From positions 1-22,898 of IMG/VR virus record IMGVR_UViG_3300043465_002470: a stretch of DNA of 22,898 bases; one strand, written 5' to 3'. Of the stretch, positions 1 to 7,833 are shown piece by piece; position 1 is the first letter of the stretch, and the number at the start of each line of letters is the position of its first letter. Position numbers and translations under genes: made by a program. The notes beneath the pieces are model-generated. The model worked only from the letters and a program-made list of their open reading frames with translations, did not search any database and was not told the DNA's origin. Source of the DNA: a virus.

Positions 1-811
1 ACCCGAGCGTTGAGAATGCGGACAGCCCGGCACTCGGCAGAAACGTAGTGGCAACGTCCAGCCATATACCGAGGTCAGTACCAGCCCCTGTATTGCGATT
101 ATAATAAGCAATTCTAACGTCGTTATATGCTACCACGGAACTAAATCCATTCTGCCAAGGAGATAGAACTGATACCAGCCAATCGGTACCGAGGTAGGGA
201 ACATGTAGCTGATGCCACCAGCTCGATGCTGAATTGGTAGACACTACGCCGCTTTCCAGCAAAGACCCTACCGTGGCTGCAGTCAGAGCGCTAGTTCCAT
301 CAGCTCCGATTCCTGGCCCATGAGGCGCTATGGCAAACCATCTGTTATTCTGTGAAGGCAAAAAGAAGCCATAAACAGAATAAGTGCCACCTATTGTCCC
401 AAGGCTACCAGAAACCATTCTAAATGAATCGTCAAATGACGATACGGCGTTGTTTGCAGACGAGCTATTGCCCCAGCAATAGAACCTCTCGTAAGCCGAA
501 GAATAGACAACTGGACCAAGTACGCTCAGTCCGCACATCGTACGAGTTGTGTCATAGGCCTCGCCATCTGTATCAGTAAATGGGTAAAGACCGGTGTAGC
601 CGCGAGAATATACTCGTGAAAGGGATAGCTGTTGAGCAGGAAATCTACCAGAGGCACTCGATGCAGCGGGGGGCCACGTAGTAGGGCCCTGTGAAAAAGC
701 AATTGGAGCAAGATTTGTTGGGGTGTACTCTTGACTTTCGATATACAGACGCCCATCTACCTCTATGACCGTTAACTTGTTATCTCTACGAACATCACAA
801 ACATATGGCAT
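1..811 (-). CDS. Virion surface or appendage-like protein, 3' end outside window
   Basis: An open frame of 270 codons runs from ATG at 811 (MPYVCDVRRDNKLTV...) off the left edge without a stop, so this is the N-terminal part of a longer protein. The start is supported by GGAG about seven bases upstream and by a terminator just before it. The protein is rich in Ser, Gly, Ala, Tyr and Trp, has almost no long charged helices, and contains WW and aromatic-Gly turns (for example SSWWHQLHVPYLG and NNRWFAIAPHGPG). That composition is typical of beta-rich phage fibres, adhesins or capsid-surface proteins. I recognise no named domain. The position after the late structural block and its own terminator-delimited unit fit a virion protein. 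It could also be an enzyme-like beta-propeller; the missing C-terminus prevents a firmer call. Confidence 0.8.
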   Translation of the reverse strand, partial: MPYVCDVRRDNKLTVIEVDGRLYIESQEYTPTNLAPIAFSQGPTTWPPAASSASGRFPAQQLSLSRVYSRGYTGLYPFTDTDGEAYDTTRTMCGLSVLGPVVYSSAYERFYCWGNSSSANNAVSSFDDSFRMVSGSLGTIGGTYSVYGFFLPSQNNRWFAIAPHGPGIGADGTSALTAATVGSLLESGVVSTNSASSWWHQLHVPYLGTDWLVSVLSPWQNGFSSVVAYNDVRIAYYNRNTGAGTDLGIWLDVATTFLPSAGLSAFSTLG

Positions 812-898
812 CGCTTACTCCGTAATTCCAATGGCAGAACCTTTTTATTTTACAATAGGTGGCCACCCTTGATACAACTATCTGGGCGGATTAATAGC
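812..898 (-). promoter_or_regulatory. Possible promoter region for the left-edge gene
   Basis: This short gap follows a terminator, so the gene starting at 811 probably needs its own promoter here. The minus strand holds TTGTAT, then an A/T-rich TGTAAAATA about 19 bases later, a poor sigma-70-like arrangement. No better consensus is visible. The ribosome-binding site GGAG lies next to the gene. The promoter is inferred from position more than from sequence. Confidence 0.25.
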
Positions 899-926
899 AA
901 AAGAAAAGGGCCGCATTTAGCGGCCC
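899..926 (-). terminator. Rho-independent terminator after the 216-residue virion protein gene
   Basis: Read on the minus strand, GGGCCGC and GCGGCCC form a 7-bp all-G/C stem around a 5-base loop (TAAAT), followed at once by TTTTCTTTT. This is a textbook intrinsic terminator placed 26 bases beyond the stop codon of the upstream gene. The other strand has A-rich sequence but no comparable T-run, so the direction is clear. Confidence 0.9.
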
Positions 927-933
927 AAATCCC

Positions 934-948
934 ATACCTTTTAGGTAT
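934..948 (-). other. Small hairpin just upstream of the terminator
   Basis: ATACCT and AGGTAT form a 6-bp perfect inverted repeat with a 3-base loop, between the stop codon at 952 and the terminator. It would give the mRNA two consecutive 3' hairpins, the same layout seen after the scaffold gene. A role in protecting the mRNA end is inference. Confidence 0.45.
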
Positions 949-951
949 ATA

Positions 952-1602
952 TCAGGTCAGAGCCTTGCCAGCAGCGCCGAGGAACATGATCTTGACGCGG
1001 TCAGGAGCATTCGCACCGCCGACCAGACGAGCTGGCGTGGTGACGAGGCTGGACGACTGCGAGAACTCGACGAATACTGCGCAGCCGCTGTCGGCGAGAG
1101 CGCCGACGCCGCCGTTACGCTGCAGCAAGCCCGCGGCGGTGAAGCCGAGAACTTTACCAGGAACGAGAGCCGTGCTGGCGAAGTCCGAAGCTACTGCATC
1201 GAGGGTAACCTCGTAGAGACCGGGCTTGTCCCATAGGGTGACCTTGCCCGAAGCGGTCGAGGTGTGTGGGCCGAGGACGGCGCCGCCGCTGACAACGAGA
1301 CCGGTCTTGCCGCCTACTACCGTGCCGAGCATGGTGAAGTAGTCGGGACCAGTGCCCTCATCGGCGAGAGCAACGAAAGCGTTCGCTGCGAGCGAAGCCT
1401 TCTGAGCAACTGGACGGCTGGCGGTCGCCTCGAAGGTGTAGCCGTCGAGAACGTCGGGAGCAGCGGTCTCCGTGCCTGAGTTGGTGGTAGCAGCTGAACC
1501 GAGGGTCATAACCTCGCCGCCCTTGATGGTGGCGAGCTCGGTGTCGAGAACGTCGAAAAGACCTAGTGGTTGGATGCCGGGCTGAACAGGATATAGAGCC
1601 AT
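952..1602 (-). CDS. Probable abundant virion protein (capsid, decoration or tube-like), 216 aa
   Basis: The start ATG at 1602 has GTGAGG eight bases upstream. The product is small, acidic to neutral, has no Cys except one near residue 174, and is rich in Ala, Gly, Val and Thr with a beta-strand pattern, as in phage decoration or tube proteins. Residues 119-130 (GKVTLWDKPGLY) resemble residues 166-178 of the 235-residue protein encoded at 7834-8541, so the two may share a domain. Base use is unlike the neighbouring genes: positions 1021-1080 are 62% G+C against 43% in 2461-2520 of the next gene upstream. With its own terminator and a strong ribosome-binding site, this suggests very high expression. 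It is short for an HK97-fold major capsid protein, so a decoration or other high-copy shell protein is the safer reading. No family is recognised with certainty. Confidence 0.85.
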   Translation of the reverse strand: MALYPVQPGIQPLGLFDVLDTELATIKGGEVMTLGSAATTNSGTETAAPDVLDGYTFEATASRPVAQKASLAANAFVALADEGTGPDYFTMLGTVVGGKTGLVVSGGAVLGPHTSTASGKVTLWDKPGLYEVTLDAVASDFASTALVPGKVLGFTAAGLLQRNGGVGALADSGCAVFVEFSQSSSLVTTPARLVGGANAPDRVKIMFLGAAGKALT

Positions 1603-1673
1603 TTTAATTACCTCACTTATTTCGTTTAAAGTGGCCAGACCGCGTCTCGACCTCTAAAACATCAGTTATTACA

Positions 1674-3482
1674 CTATTTATTAGTCGAAGCTCTCATGAT
1701 AGAGGCGATTACTTCCTCTTTATTGCGATAGTCGCGATTCATGGCGCGTATAACGCTGCCCTCAGCGTCCTTAAGGCTTTCAACACTTATAACCTGGACA
1801 AGACCTGGGTCGACTTCTAACCAAAGCTGAACGTAGGACTCAAGCGCCTTTTCTGTCGGCGGATCCCACTTTCCAGTTAGAGCAAGCCTTGGGCTGAATC
1901 CTGCGTCTGCGGCCTGCAGGTCGTTTATTGCAGCCTGCACTTCTTTGATATGAGCAGGATCATCCGTGGAGACAGCTGGAGAGCCTTGAGACGAAGAGGA
2001 TGATGAGGAGCCTGGCGAAGAGCCGCCCACATTTATATTAAGCTCTCCTATTATGCCCTTTCTCGCTGCTGCCGCAGCAGAAATCTGCTTAATGGCATCC
2101 GTAAGTTTGGACATTGATGGATCTACCTTGCTCTGCAGTTCTTCGTTGAACTCCTGATTAGACTCTTCTATATCATCAAGAGTGGCGATGACTTTTCGCA
2201 CCCCAAGATCAAATACGGTCGCACCTTTTAGATCATCTGCCGCTATGCGAGCCGCGCGCACAGAATCTTCGATATCAGACATCCCTTGGGCCACTGCGTT
2301 CATGTTTGCCCGCTCACCTTTCTTAGCCTCCTGGCGCAAAACGGATATATTTTTGACAATAGCTTGCAGCTCATTCATCATGGTCTGGGCTGCAGACCTC
2401 TGGGCAGTATCCGTGTCATTATCATCTAGAACTGACTGGACAGCCCCAATGGCATCATTTATGTCCGTTTCTAGATCCTCTTGCCAAGCTCCGAGAATAG
2501 TCTCATTGATCAAGCTGTATATGCCTATGCCTATTCCTGCTGCTGCTGTTACTCCTCCTGCAGCTGCGGCCAACGGTGCACTCAATGCGGCAGCAGCTGC
2601 GGCCACACCGCCCGCGCCAACAGTACCTATTACAGATGTCCAATCCTTGTCAAGGGCATACGAGCCGATCATGGCCGCATCGCCAGCCACGCCAAGATAT
2701 TTCAGTGCCTTTGAGAAGAAGCCTTTTGCCTTTGCGGCAGCTTTTCCAGCATCGGCAAGAGGCTGTGTAGCATCTGCAGCTTTTTTTGCATCTGCCACGG
2801 CCGCAGATGGATCTACTGGTACTGGACCAACAACACGAGTAGCCGCCTTCCCTTCGGCTGAAGCTGCTGCCGCACCGCCGCGGACCTCTTCTGCATCAGG
2901 GATGAACGCTCCGGATGGGGGAGGAGAAGCAGAAGGAGGCGTCTTTGCCGATCCGGGCGCATTTGGACGAGCACTAGGGACATTGATAAAATCTTCTATC
3001 ACCTCTCCGCTAGGAGAGATCACTTGATCCGGAACCCCATCTGATGCCTTTTTTTTTAAGCCCCCTCGCCTTTCTAACACCGATAGCCACTCCGCGGCAA
3101 CCTTGCGGATTGCTGCGGCCTCGCTAAATAGATTGTGTGATTCGAGCACTTCTGCGGTCTTCTCAAAGTCAGCCATGGCATTTGCCACAAGGCCCTGATA
3201 TGGAAAAGCAGAAGGACGGCGATTCAGTGCGTCGAGTATCTGCTGTTGTACCTGCTCTGGGTTTCCGGCTAGGCCACCAAGCCCGTCAGACTCGGCAACA
3301 AACACTTCGCCCGGATGAGCTTCTTCGATGACGCTCTTCTTGTTCTTCTCTTTGCGAGGGCGCTTGGCTCTTATGGCGTCTTCCTTGTCGGCGGCCTGGG
3401 CAACTAGCTTATGGCGCGCAACAGATCTGGACTCGCGAAGCAGTCTGGCAAATTCTTTTTCTATATTGTCAGCGATAGACAT
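1674..3482 (-). CDS. Large internal virion protein candidate with hydrophobic core and C-terminal PG-binding-like segment, 602 aa
   Basis: ATG at 3482 follows TAGGAG with good spacing. Visible regions in order: a charged helical N-terminus (1-50), an EEAHPGEVFVAES segment (53-65) also echoed in the 129-residue protein at 6847-7236, helices to about 146 ending in LKKKA, a Pro/Ala/Ser linker (150-250), and a strongly hydrophobic Ala/Gly-rich stretch (283-325) able to insert into membrane. Long amphipathic helices (335-475), a poly-Ser linker (488-499) and a C-terminal segment (510-555) with the spacing of a PG_binding_1 repeat (IKEVQAAINDL, then LTGKWDPPTEKALESY) complete it. It is one of four consecutive helical, Ala-rich genes. 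I infer a protein carried inside the particle and delivered during infection, comparable in layout only to podovirus ejection proteins. A tail or baseplate component is possible. No named family is recognised. Confidence 0.85.
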   Translation of the reverse strand: MSIADNIEKEFARLLRESRSVARHKLVAQAADKEDAIRAKRPRKEKNKKSVIEEAHPGEVFVAESDGLGGLAGNPEQVQQQILDALNRRPSAFPYQGLVANAMADFEKTAEVLESHNLFSEAAAIRKVAAEWLSVLERRGGLKKKASDGVPDQVISPSGEVIEDFINVPSARPNAPGSAKTPPSASPPPSGAFIPDAEEVRGGAAAASAEGKAATRVVGPVPVDPSAAVADAKKAADATQPLADAGKAAAKAKGFFSKALKYLGVAGDAAMIGSYALDKDWTSVIGTVGAGGVAAAAAALSAPLAAAAGGVTAAAGIGIGIYSLINETILGAWQEDLETDINDAIGAVQSVLDDNDTDTAQRSAAQTMMNELQAIVKNISVLRQEAKKGERANMNAVAQGMSDIEDSVRAARIAADDLKGATVFDLGVRKVIATLDDIEESNQEFNEELQSKVDPSMSKLTDAIKQISAAAAARKGIIGELNINVGGSSPGSSSSSSSQGSPAVSTDDPAHIKEVQAAINDLQAADAGFSPRLALTGKWDPPTEKALESYVQLWLEVDPGLVQVISVESLKDAEGSVIRAMNRDYRNKEEVIASIMRASTNK

Positions 3483-3509
3483 AGCGTACTCCTATTTTAC
3501 CGAATCTGT

Positions 3510-4727
3510 TCAGCGGGGACCAAAGGTCCTTTTTAGAATTGTGCGCATCTTTTGATGCAAGTTGCCAGCGAGAGCAGGATCTGCGATTGATCCGGGTACA
3601 GAGCCATTGCCAGCGGGTGCTTCAACAGGCGCAGATACGTCTGGCTTGTCATCGTCGCCAAAAAATGTCTTAAGACCAATGTATCCAGCGGCCGCAGTCT
3701 GACCCAGGCCAGCTAAAATGCCTGCAATCGGGCCTAACACAGGAAAACCCTTGAGCTTCCATAACATTTTTGGCATCCACAAAAATGCTCGTGCAGGAGC
3801 GCCCAAAAGCGTGCCGCCAGCCTTAAACTTTTCGAGAGCACTTACCCCTTTGTTCTTGGAAAATATTTTGGTAAGGGCCCCGAGAACCCCCTTCTCTCTT
3901 TCCAAGAGCTTGGTCATTCTTGAGCCCTTATTCTCCAAAAAGTTATTGAGGAGCTTCATCTCTTGATCAGGGGGCAGTCCCAATTTACTTAACAGGCCGC
4001 GCATCTCATTTTCATTAAAGTCCCTAGCCAGTTGCCTGGCAGCATCGGCATCTTTGCCCCAGAGACCAACCTTCGCCTCGGATATGTTTTTAAATCTTTC
4101 TATTGCCCTCGGATCTGGCGATGGTTTTTTTAATTCTTTCGCTATATCGGCGACCTCGTTAACAGAACCTAGGCGCGGAACATATGCCGATGCAGCGCCT
4201 GGCACGGCAAAGCCTCTCGTAGTGCCGTATTCATGAATCGCTTTAATCGAATCAAATGTGTCCCCGCTAGCGCCACTTATGCCCCTCATTATGGGCATGT
4301 CATCAATTGTCTCTGTTGGCGATCTCTTGCTCTCTATTATATCAAATAGCGCCTTTTTATATTCAGTGTTACTTGATTTCGCGACTGCATCAATTTTCTT
4401 TGTCAGATCCTGCACATCTTGCGCATTTTTTGCCGCAACCGCACTATCAAGAGAGTCGAGTAGCGCCTCTACATAGTCGAATTCGGGAGTCCCAGGATTT
4501 GCTTTTTTAAAAAGAAGCATCTCGCCTGACTCAACCGGCGGAGCGAACGAAGCATACGACTCTAGGTTTTTGAGAGCACCGCTGTCCCACGCCTCGGCAA
4601 GCATACCTATGACCTCGTCCTCAGAGAGGCCGAGCGCACCCTTGGCCGAGCTCAACATGCTGTCAAATTCAACATCGCGATAGCCGGATGCCTTGTATGC
4701 CTTGAAGATGTCTTTGACTACGCTCAT
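3510..4727 (-). CDS. Internal virion protein candidate with C-terminal hydrophobic segment, 405 aa
   Basis: The ATG at 4727 overlaps the TGA of the upstream gene (ATGA). The protein is helical and charged over residues 1-300, with LFKKA at 72-76 ending the first helical block. Residues 303-355 are mainly hydrophobic with Gly, Ala and Pro (including PVLGPIAGILAGLGQTAAAGYIG), enough for one or two membrane-inserting hairpins. They are followed by an acidic DDDKPD linker and a basic C-terminal helix (QKMRTILKRTFGPR). There is no signal peptide. The arrangement, soluble helical body plus late hydrophobic segment, and the neighbours suggest a particle protein that acts at the host membrane on DNA entry. 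This is inference; I do not recognise a family. Confidence 0.83.
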   Translation of the reverse strand: MSVVKDIFKAYKASGYRDVEFDSMLSSAKGALGLSEDEVIGMLAEAWDSGALKNLESYASFAPPVESGEMLLFKKANPGTPEFDYVEALLDSLDSAVAAKNAQDVQDLTKKIDAVAKSSNTEYKKALFDIIESKRSPTETIDDMPIMRGISGASGDTFDSIKAIHEYGTTRGFAVPGAASAYVPRLGSVNEVADIAKELKKPSPDPRAIERFKNISEAKVGLWGKDADAARQLARDFNENEMRGLLSKLGLPPDQEMKLLNNFLENKGSRMTKLLEREKGVLGALTKIFSKNKGVSALEKFKAGGTLLGAPARAFLWMPKMLWKLKGFPVLGPIAGILAGLGQTAAAGYIGLKTFFGDDDKPDVSAPVEAPAGNGSVPGSIADPALAGNLHQKMRTILKRTFGPR

Positions 4728-5890
4728 TTCTGGCCTCTAATTATTTTCCAGATTTCATTGCTGTTCTCTTTGAAAGCATTCGTCCATTCCTTATCTACAA
4801 TGTCGTCTCTATACGGCCCTTTGTAGTACTGAGAGGTGTCTGCTGGAACAATCCTCTCTCCAAGCCAGCCTCCGGCTGATCGCAGTATCTGGCCCACCTT
4901 ACGAGCCTGTTCGTCGTTCCACATGTCATGCGGATAGTTTCGGTCGACTGCGACGCCCGTGTTCCGCTTCATTACCTCTAAAAGCGGCCGGGGGTTGGTC
5001 TCGTCGCCCTTCTCCATCTCTTTAAGATATCCGCTTAGCCATTTGTACGCCGTAATCAGCCCCGCATTTATTGCTTTCGGAAAAAGAGACGTACTCCTCT
5101 CAGCCTTGTATGCTCTCTGAGTAGAGCCGGCAGACAGACCCATTGCCTTTCGCTTTTCTGTAATTTTTGCAACTATAGCCTTTTCAAGACTCTCCAGATG
5201 AGAAGTCAGTTCTTTCCAGACGGTCTCAAGTTGTTCCGATGCACGAGCATAGTCTGATGAACTCGAAAGACTGCGAACATTAGGCATTTCGGATGAAACA
5301 GAAAATCCAGCGGCAAGCATTGCGTCTCTTATCATCTTAAACCTAGACAGTGCCTCGGCTGGAGACAGCGGAAGCTCTTGCCCTCCGGCATCTAATGTTT
5401 TGGTCATTGTCGTCGGAAGTCCGGCCTCAAGAACACCTATGCTTATGTTCTTGCCATCTACATCGACATCATTGAGAAATTGAACCGCCTCGCCTTCTTT
5501 TTCCGGCGCATCTGGTGATCCTGGTGCAGCAGGAGTCCCTGGTGCAGTAGGAGTCCCTGGTGCAGCGACATTGTCACCCAGTCCAACTTTATCATTAAAT
5601 TCCTTTGTCGGACGGCCATTCGCATCAAGAGGATTCTCTATTTTTAGAGCCTTGGCGACTACCTCTACGGCTCCGCGCGTCTTTTTGCCATAAACGCCAT
5701 CGACGCCAGTAGGACCAAGGTCAATTGGCGCATTTAGCTTCTTGGATTGCTCCACTAGCTTATTCTGCAGAGACGTGACCCAGTCCTGCTTAACCGTCTT
5801 GGCTGGCTTGCCCGAACCGCCAGATGCACGACCTCCGGTGCCGCTGGCTGCGTCAGGACGAGGAATGTTACTTGTGCTGAATTTTGCCAT
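4724..5890 (-). CDS. Virion protein candidate with N-terminal PG-binding-like domain, 388 aa
   Basis: ATG at 5890 begins two bases after the upstream stop; GAGAG lies just upstream. Residues 1-32 form a Gly/Ser/Ala-rich flexible lead. Residues 36-82 have the spacing and key turn of a PG_binding_1 domain (LQNKLVEQ, then GVDGVYGKKTRGAVEVV), as seen in many cell-wall hydrolases. Residues 109-130 form a Pro-rich linker made of APGTP-type repeats, encoded by an 18-base tandem repeat. The rest (135-388) is helical and Trp/Tyr-containing with no catalytic motif I can name. No hydrolase domain is attached, so binding to peptidoglycan or to a virion partner is more likely than cleavage. It is translationally coupled to the hydrophobic 405-residue protein downstream. 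Confidence 0.83.
   Translation of the reverse strand: MAKFSTSNIPRPDAASGTGGRASGGSGKPAKTVKQDWVTSLQNKLVEQSKKLNAPIDLGPTGVDGVYGKKTRGAVEVVAKALKIENPLDANGRPTKEFNDKVGLGDNVAAPGTPTAPGTPAAPGSPDAPEKEGEAVQFLNDVDVDGKNISIGVLEAGLPTTMTKTLDAGGQELPLSPAEALSRFKMIRDAMLAAGFSVSSEMPNVRSLSSSSDYARASEQLETVWKELTSHLESLEKAIVAKITEKRKAMGLSAGSTQRAYKAERSTSLFPKAINAGLITAYKWLSGYLKEMEKGDETNPRPLLEVMKRNTGVAVDRNYPHDMWNDEQARKVGQILRSAGGWLGERIVPADTSQYYKGPYRDDIVDKEWTNAFKENSNEIWKIIRGQK
5521..5567. repeat. 18-bp tandem repeat encoding an APGTP linker
   Basis: On the plus strand the unit CTGGTGCAGCAGGAGTCC occurs from 5521, again from 5539 with one change, and partly from 5557. It encodes the Ala-Pro-Gly-Thr-Pro linker after the PG-binding-like segment of the 388-residue protein. 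Repeat number could vary by slippage without changing the frame. Confidence 0.85.
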
Positions 5891-5892
5891 GC

Positions 5893-6834
5893 TTATCTCT
5901 CTGGAAGAGTTGCGTCTGCCTGATCAATTTGATTCGAGGCGATTTGTATTTGATCCACAACTGCATTATGCGCCTTCTGGGCTGCCTCGATAAATCTGGG
6001 CATGCGAATCAGCTTCTCTCTCGCCTCGCCCTGTTTGTCAGCATTCAGCATCAATGTCTGCACTTGTTTGCTGTCAATTATGTGTTTCTTGACTATATCA
6101 AAATACTCTTTGATAAAGTTTGGATCTTTGGGGTCTTGCTCTACATTATACTTGTCAAAGAACTCATCCAGAGCCTTCTTTCCGCCAAGTATATATGTGT
6201 CGTACGCCTGAGAAGCCTCGTCACCGGCTGCGGCGCCATCAGGCGATGGAGCAACTGCTGCATCGGGCTGTGCTGCCGGTACAGATGCCGCATCAGCAGA
6301 ATCACCAAGGGCCGACTGCGCATTCTCTATTTCATCAACTGCATCCGAGAGGGCCCTTGTAATCGGATCAAGGAGATCCTCCGCCGGAGTATCAAATATG
6401 GCAAGAGATGTTGGAGCAGCGCTACTTTTTTTAGCAGCATCAAGCATACTCTCTATCTCTGCCTTCTTTTGCTTCAGGAACGATGGACCAGTCTTTGCCC
6501 AGTAATCAAGCTGCCTTAGTGGCTTTTCCAGCTCGAGCTCAAAAGCACGCACCTGAGCAGAGATGCTCTTATTCAATAGCTGAAAGTCGCGTAAAACGGC
6601 GGTAGGATCTTTTATCTTGCCCTCTCTGGCGAGAACTGGAACGCCTTTCACTGCTTCTTCGGCACTCTCTTTTGCAGACTTTAAATTCTTAAGCGCATCC
6701 GCAGTATTTGTATAAGCACTTTCGAACATCCATGCGCGCTTTACGAAGCGAGAGGCTGCTACCTCATTGAGCCGCAAGAGGTCTGATTGAAGCGACGCGA
6801 ATATCTCGCCTATTTTTTGTTTCTTGGTACTCAT
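5893..6834 (-). CDS. Helical, Ala/Asp-rich virion protein candidate, 313 aa
   Basis: ATG at 6834 follows the previous stop by 12 bases; only a weak AAGTGG is seen upstream, so translation may depend on coupling. Residues 1-140 are a long run of amphipathic helices with Lys, Glu and Leu heptad-like spacing. Residues 175-210 form an Ala/Pro/Asp/Ser linker (AAQPDAAVAPSPDG in the middle). Residues 215-313 are again helical and charged. No catalytic residues, membrane segment or cysteine pattern is apparent. The two-lobed helical layout with a low-complexity linker is shared with the next three genes, suggesting they make one assembly. No family is recognised. Confidence 0.82.
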   Translation of the reverse strand: MSTKKQKIGEIFASLQSDLLRLNEVAASRFVKRAWMFESAYTNTADALKNLKSAKESAEEAVKGVPVLAREGKIKDPTAVLRDFQLLNKSISAQVRAFELELEKPLRQLDYWAKTGPSFLKQKKAEIESMLDAAKKSSAAPTSLAIFDTPAEDLLDPITRALSDAVDEIENAQSALGDSADAASVPAAQPDAAVAPSPDGAAAGDEASQAYDTYILGGKKALDEFFDKYNVEQDPKDPNFIKEYFDIVKKHIIDSKQVQTLMLNADKQGEAREKLIRMPRFIEAAQKAHNAVVDQIQIASNQIDQADATLPER

Positions 6835-6846
6835 TGAAAAACCACT

Positions 6847-7236
6847 TCAAACTAGCTTGCGAGCAGCAATACGAAGATCAGCGGCCTGCTTTGTTAGGCC
6901 ATCTTTTTCAGCCTGATTCGCAACATGAACTAGCTGCATAGCAACGGCCGCAAGCTTCTTGCGCTTTGCGTCGCTCAAGGTCTCCATGGCCGCAGCATGG
7001 CGATCCTCTAGAGTCATTACCGTTGCGTCGATGCCCTCGAGCTTTACTGACTTCGGGTGAGCTTCGTCAAGGATCTTACTGAAGTAGGCCTCGGCGCGCT
7101 TGTTTAGCTCGCTCTGAACATCAACGTCTTCACGAGCGGCGTCCTGCTTGAAGACGCTCTTCGGCATGGTCGACTGGCCGGCCATCTTCTTCTGAACCTC
7201 GGCAAGAATGCCGTCTACATCAACAAACTTAGACAT
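6847..7236 (-). CDS. Small helical phage protein with EAHP motif, 129 aa
   Basis: I prefer ATG at 7236 (MSKFVDVDGI...) because GGGTG lies seven bases upstream; a GTG at 7245 overlapping the upstream TGA (GTGA) would add three residues. The protein is helical throughout. Residues 54-61 read KILDEAHP, and residues 105-128 form a helix pair ending ANQAEKDGLTKQAADLRIAAR. Both parts, in the same order and at similar distance, appear in the first 140 residues of the 602-residue protein at 1674-3482, so the two probably share a domain. A capsid-associated or internal role is inferred from position only. Confidence 0.8.
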   Translation of the reverse strand: MSKFVDVDGILAEVQKKMAGQSTMPKSVFKQDAAREDVDVQSELNKRAEAYFSKILDEAHPKSVKLEGIDATVMTLEDRHAAAMETLSDAKRKKLAAVAMQLVHVANQAEKDGLTKQAADLRIAARKLV

Positions 7237-7241
7237 ATTTT

Positions 7242-7826
7242 TCACCCGTTCTTAAGCTCTCTGATGCGAGAGGCTGCTAATTCGATCATGTATGCTGCAG
7301 CTTGATTATTAGCAACTAGGGAAGCAGCCTTATCTAGTTTACCAGAGATCTCATCTATTTGGTCATCGGACATCTCTTCTTCGACGATCTCTGCTTCGCG
7401 CTTGTCCGACTCAGTCACTGCTGGCGCATCGCCAGCTTTGAATTTCATAACGGTCTTGCGCAGAGCGTCGTAAGCATCCTGTCCGCCGTTGATTACAGAA
7501 AGAATGAGGCGCTCTTTGTCCGTTTTAGGACTGCGTGGCGGAGCTACACAGAACTCTGAGCAGCCTGACGTATCCGTTAGCGATACGCAGAATAGGTCAT
7601 TGCTGCCATCAAGCCAAACATCTACCGTGGCAGAGTCATCGGCGCCCGCCGCCTCTTTCATCATGGTATTCAGCCAGTTGTCTACGTCAGTAGCAATAAA
7701 CTTGCGATTGCGCTGTGAATTGCTCTGCATGAGCGCATCTGACCACGCAGAAACAAATGGGTCGCGGCGATCCATGCCGGAATCCGCCTCGAACATACGC
7801 GCAAACGATGAAAGATCTTTTTTCAT
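7242..7826 (-). CDS. Hypothetical phage protein, 194 aa
   Basis: ATG at 7826 has TGAGGAG four bases upstream, overlapping the stop region of the previous gene. The N-terminal third is helical, the middle (about 65-100) looks like beta-strands with a Cys pair (SGCSEFCV), and the C-terminal part is acidic (EIVEEEMSDDQIDEIS) followed by an Ala-rich helix pair similar in style to the 129-residue neighbour. The two Cys are close but there is no second pair, so a zinc knuckle is not supported. I do not recognise the family. It is placed between a probable shell protein and the helical block. Confidence 0.82.
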   Translation of the reverse strand: MKKDLSSFARMFEADSGMDRRDPFVSAWSDALMQSNSQRNRKFIATDVDNWLNTMMKEAAGADDSATVDVWLDGSNDLFCVSLTDTSGCSEFCVAPPRSPKTDKERLILSVINGGQDAYDALRKTVMKFKAGDAPAVTESDKREAEIVEEEMSDDQIDEISGKLDKAASLVANNQAAAYMIELAASRIRELKNG

Positions 7827-7833
7827 AAACTCC

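Noticed and set aside
2182-3027. Plus-strand open frame of 281 codons
   Set aside because: It lies wholly inside the 602-residue minus-strand gene and arises from its Ala/Gly-rich codons. The product is low-complexity Ala/Ser/Pro, and no ribosome-binding or promoter signal accompanies it.
5521-5567. Tandem repeat as a CRISPR-like or origin iteron
   Set aside because: Units are contiguous without spacers and encode an in-frame Pro-rich linker, so a protein linker repeat is sufficient.
5884-6519. Plus-strand open frame of 211 codons
   Set aside because: It is antisense to the 313-residue gene, with Cys/Leu/Ile-rich composition unlike a real protein and no supporting signals.
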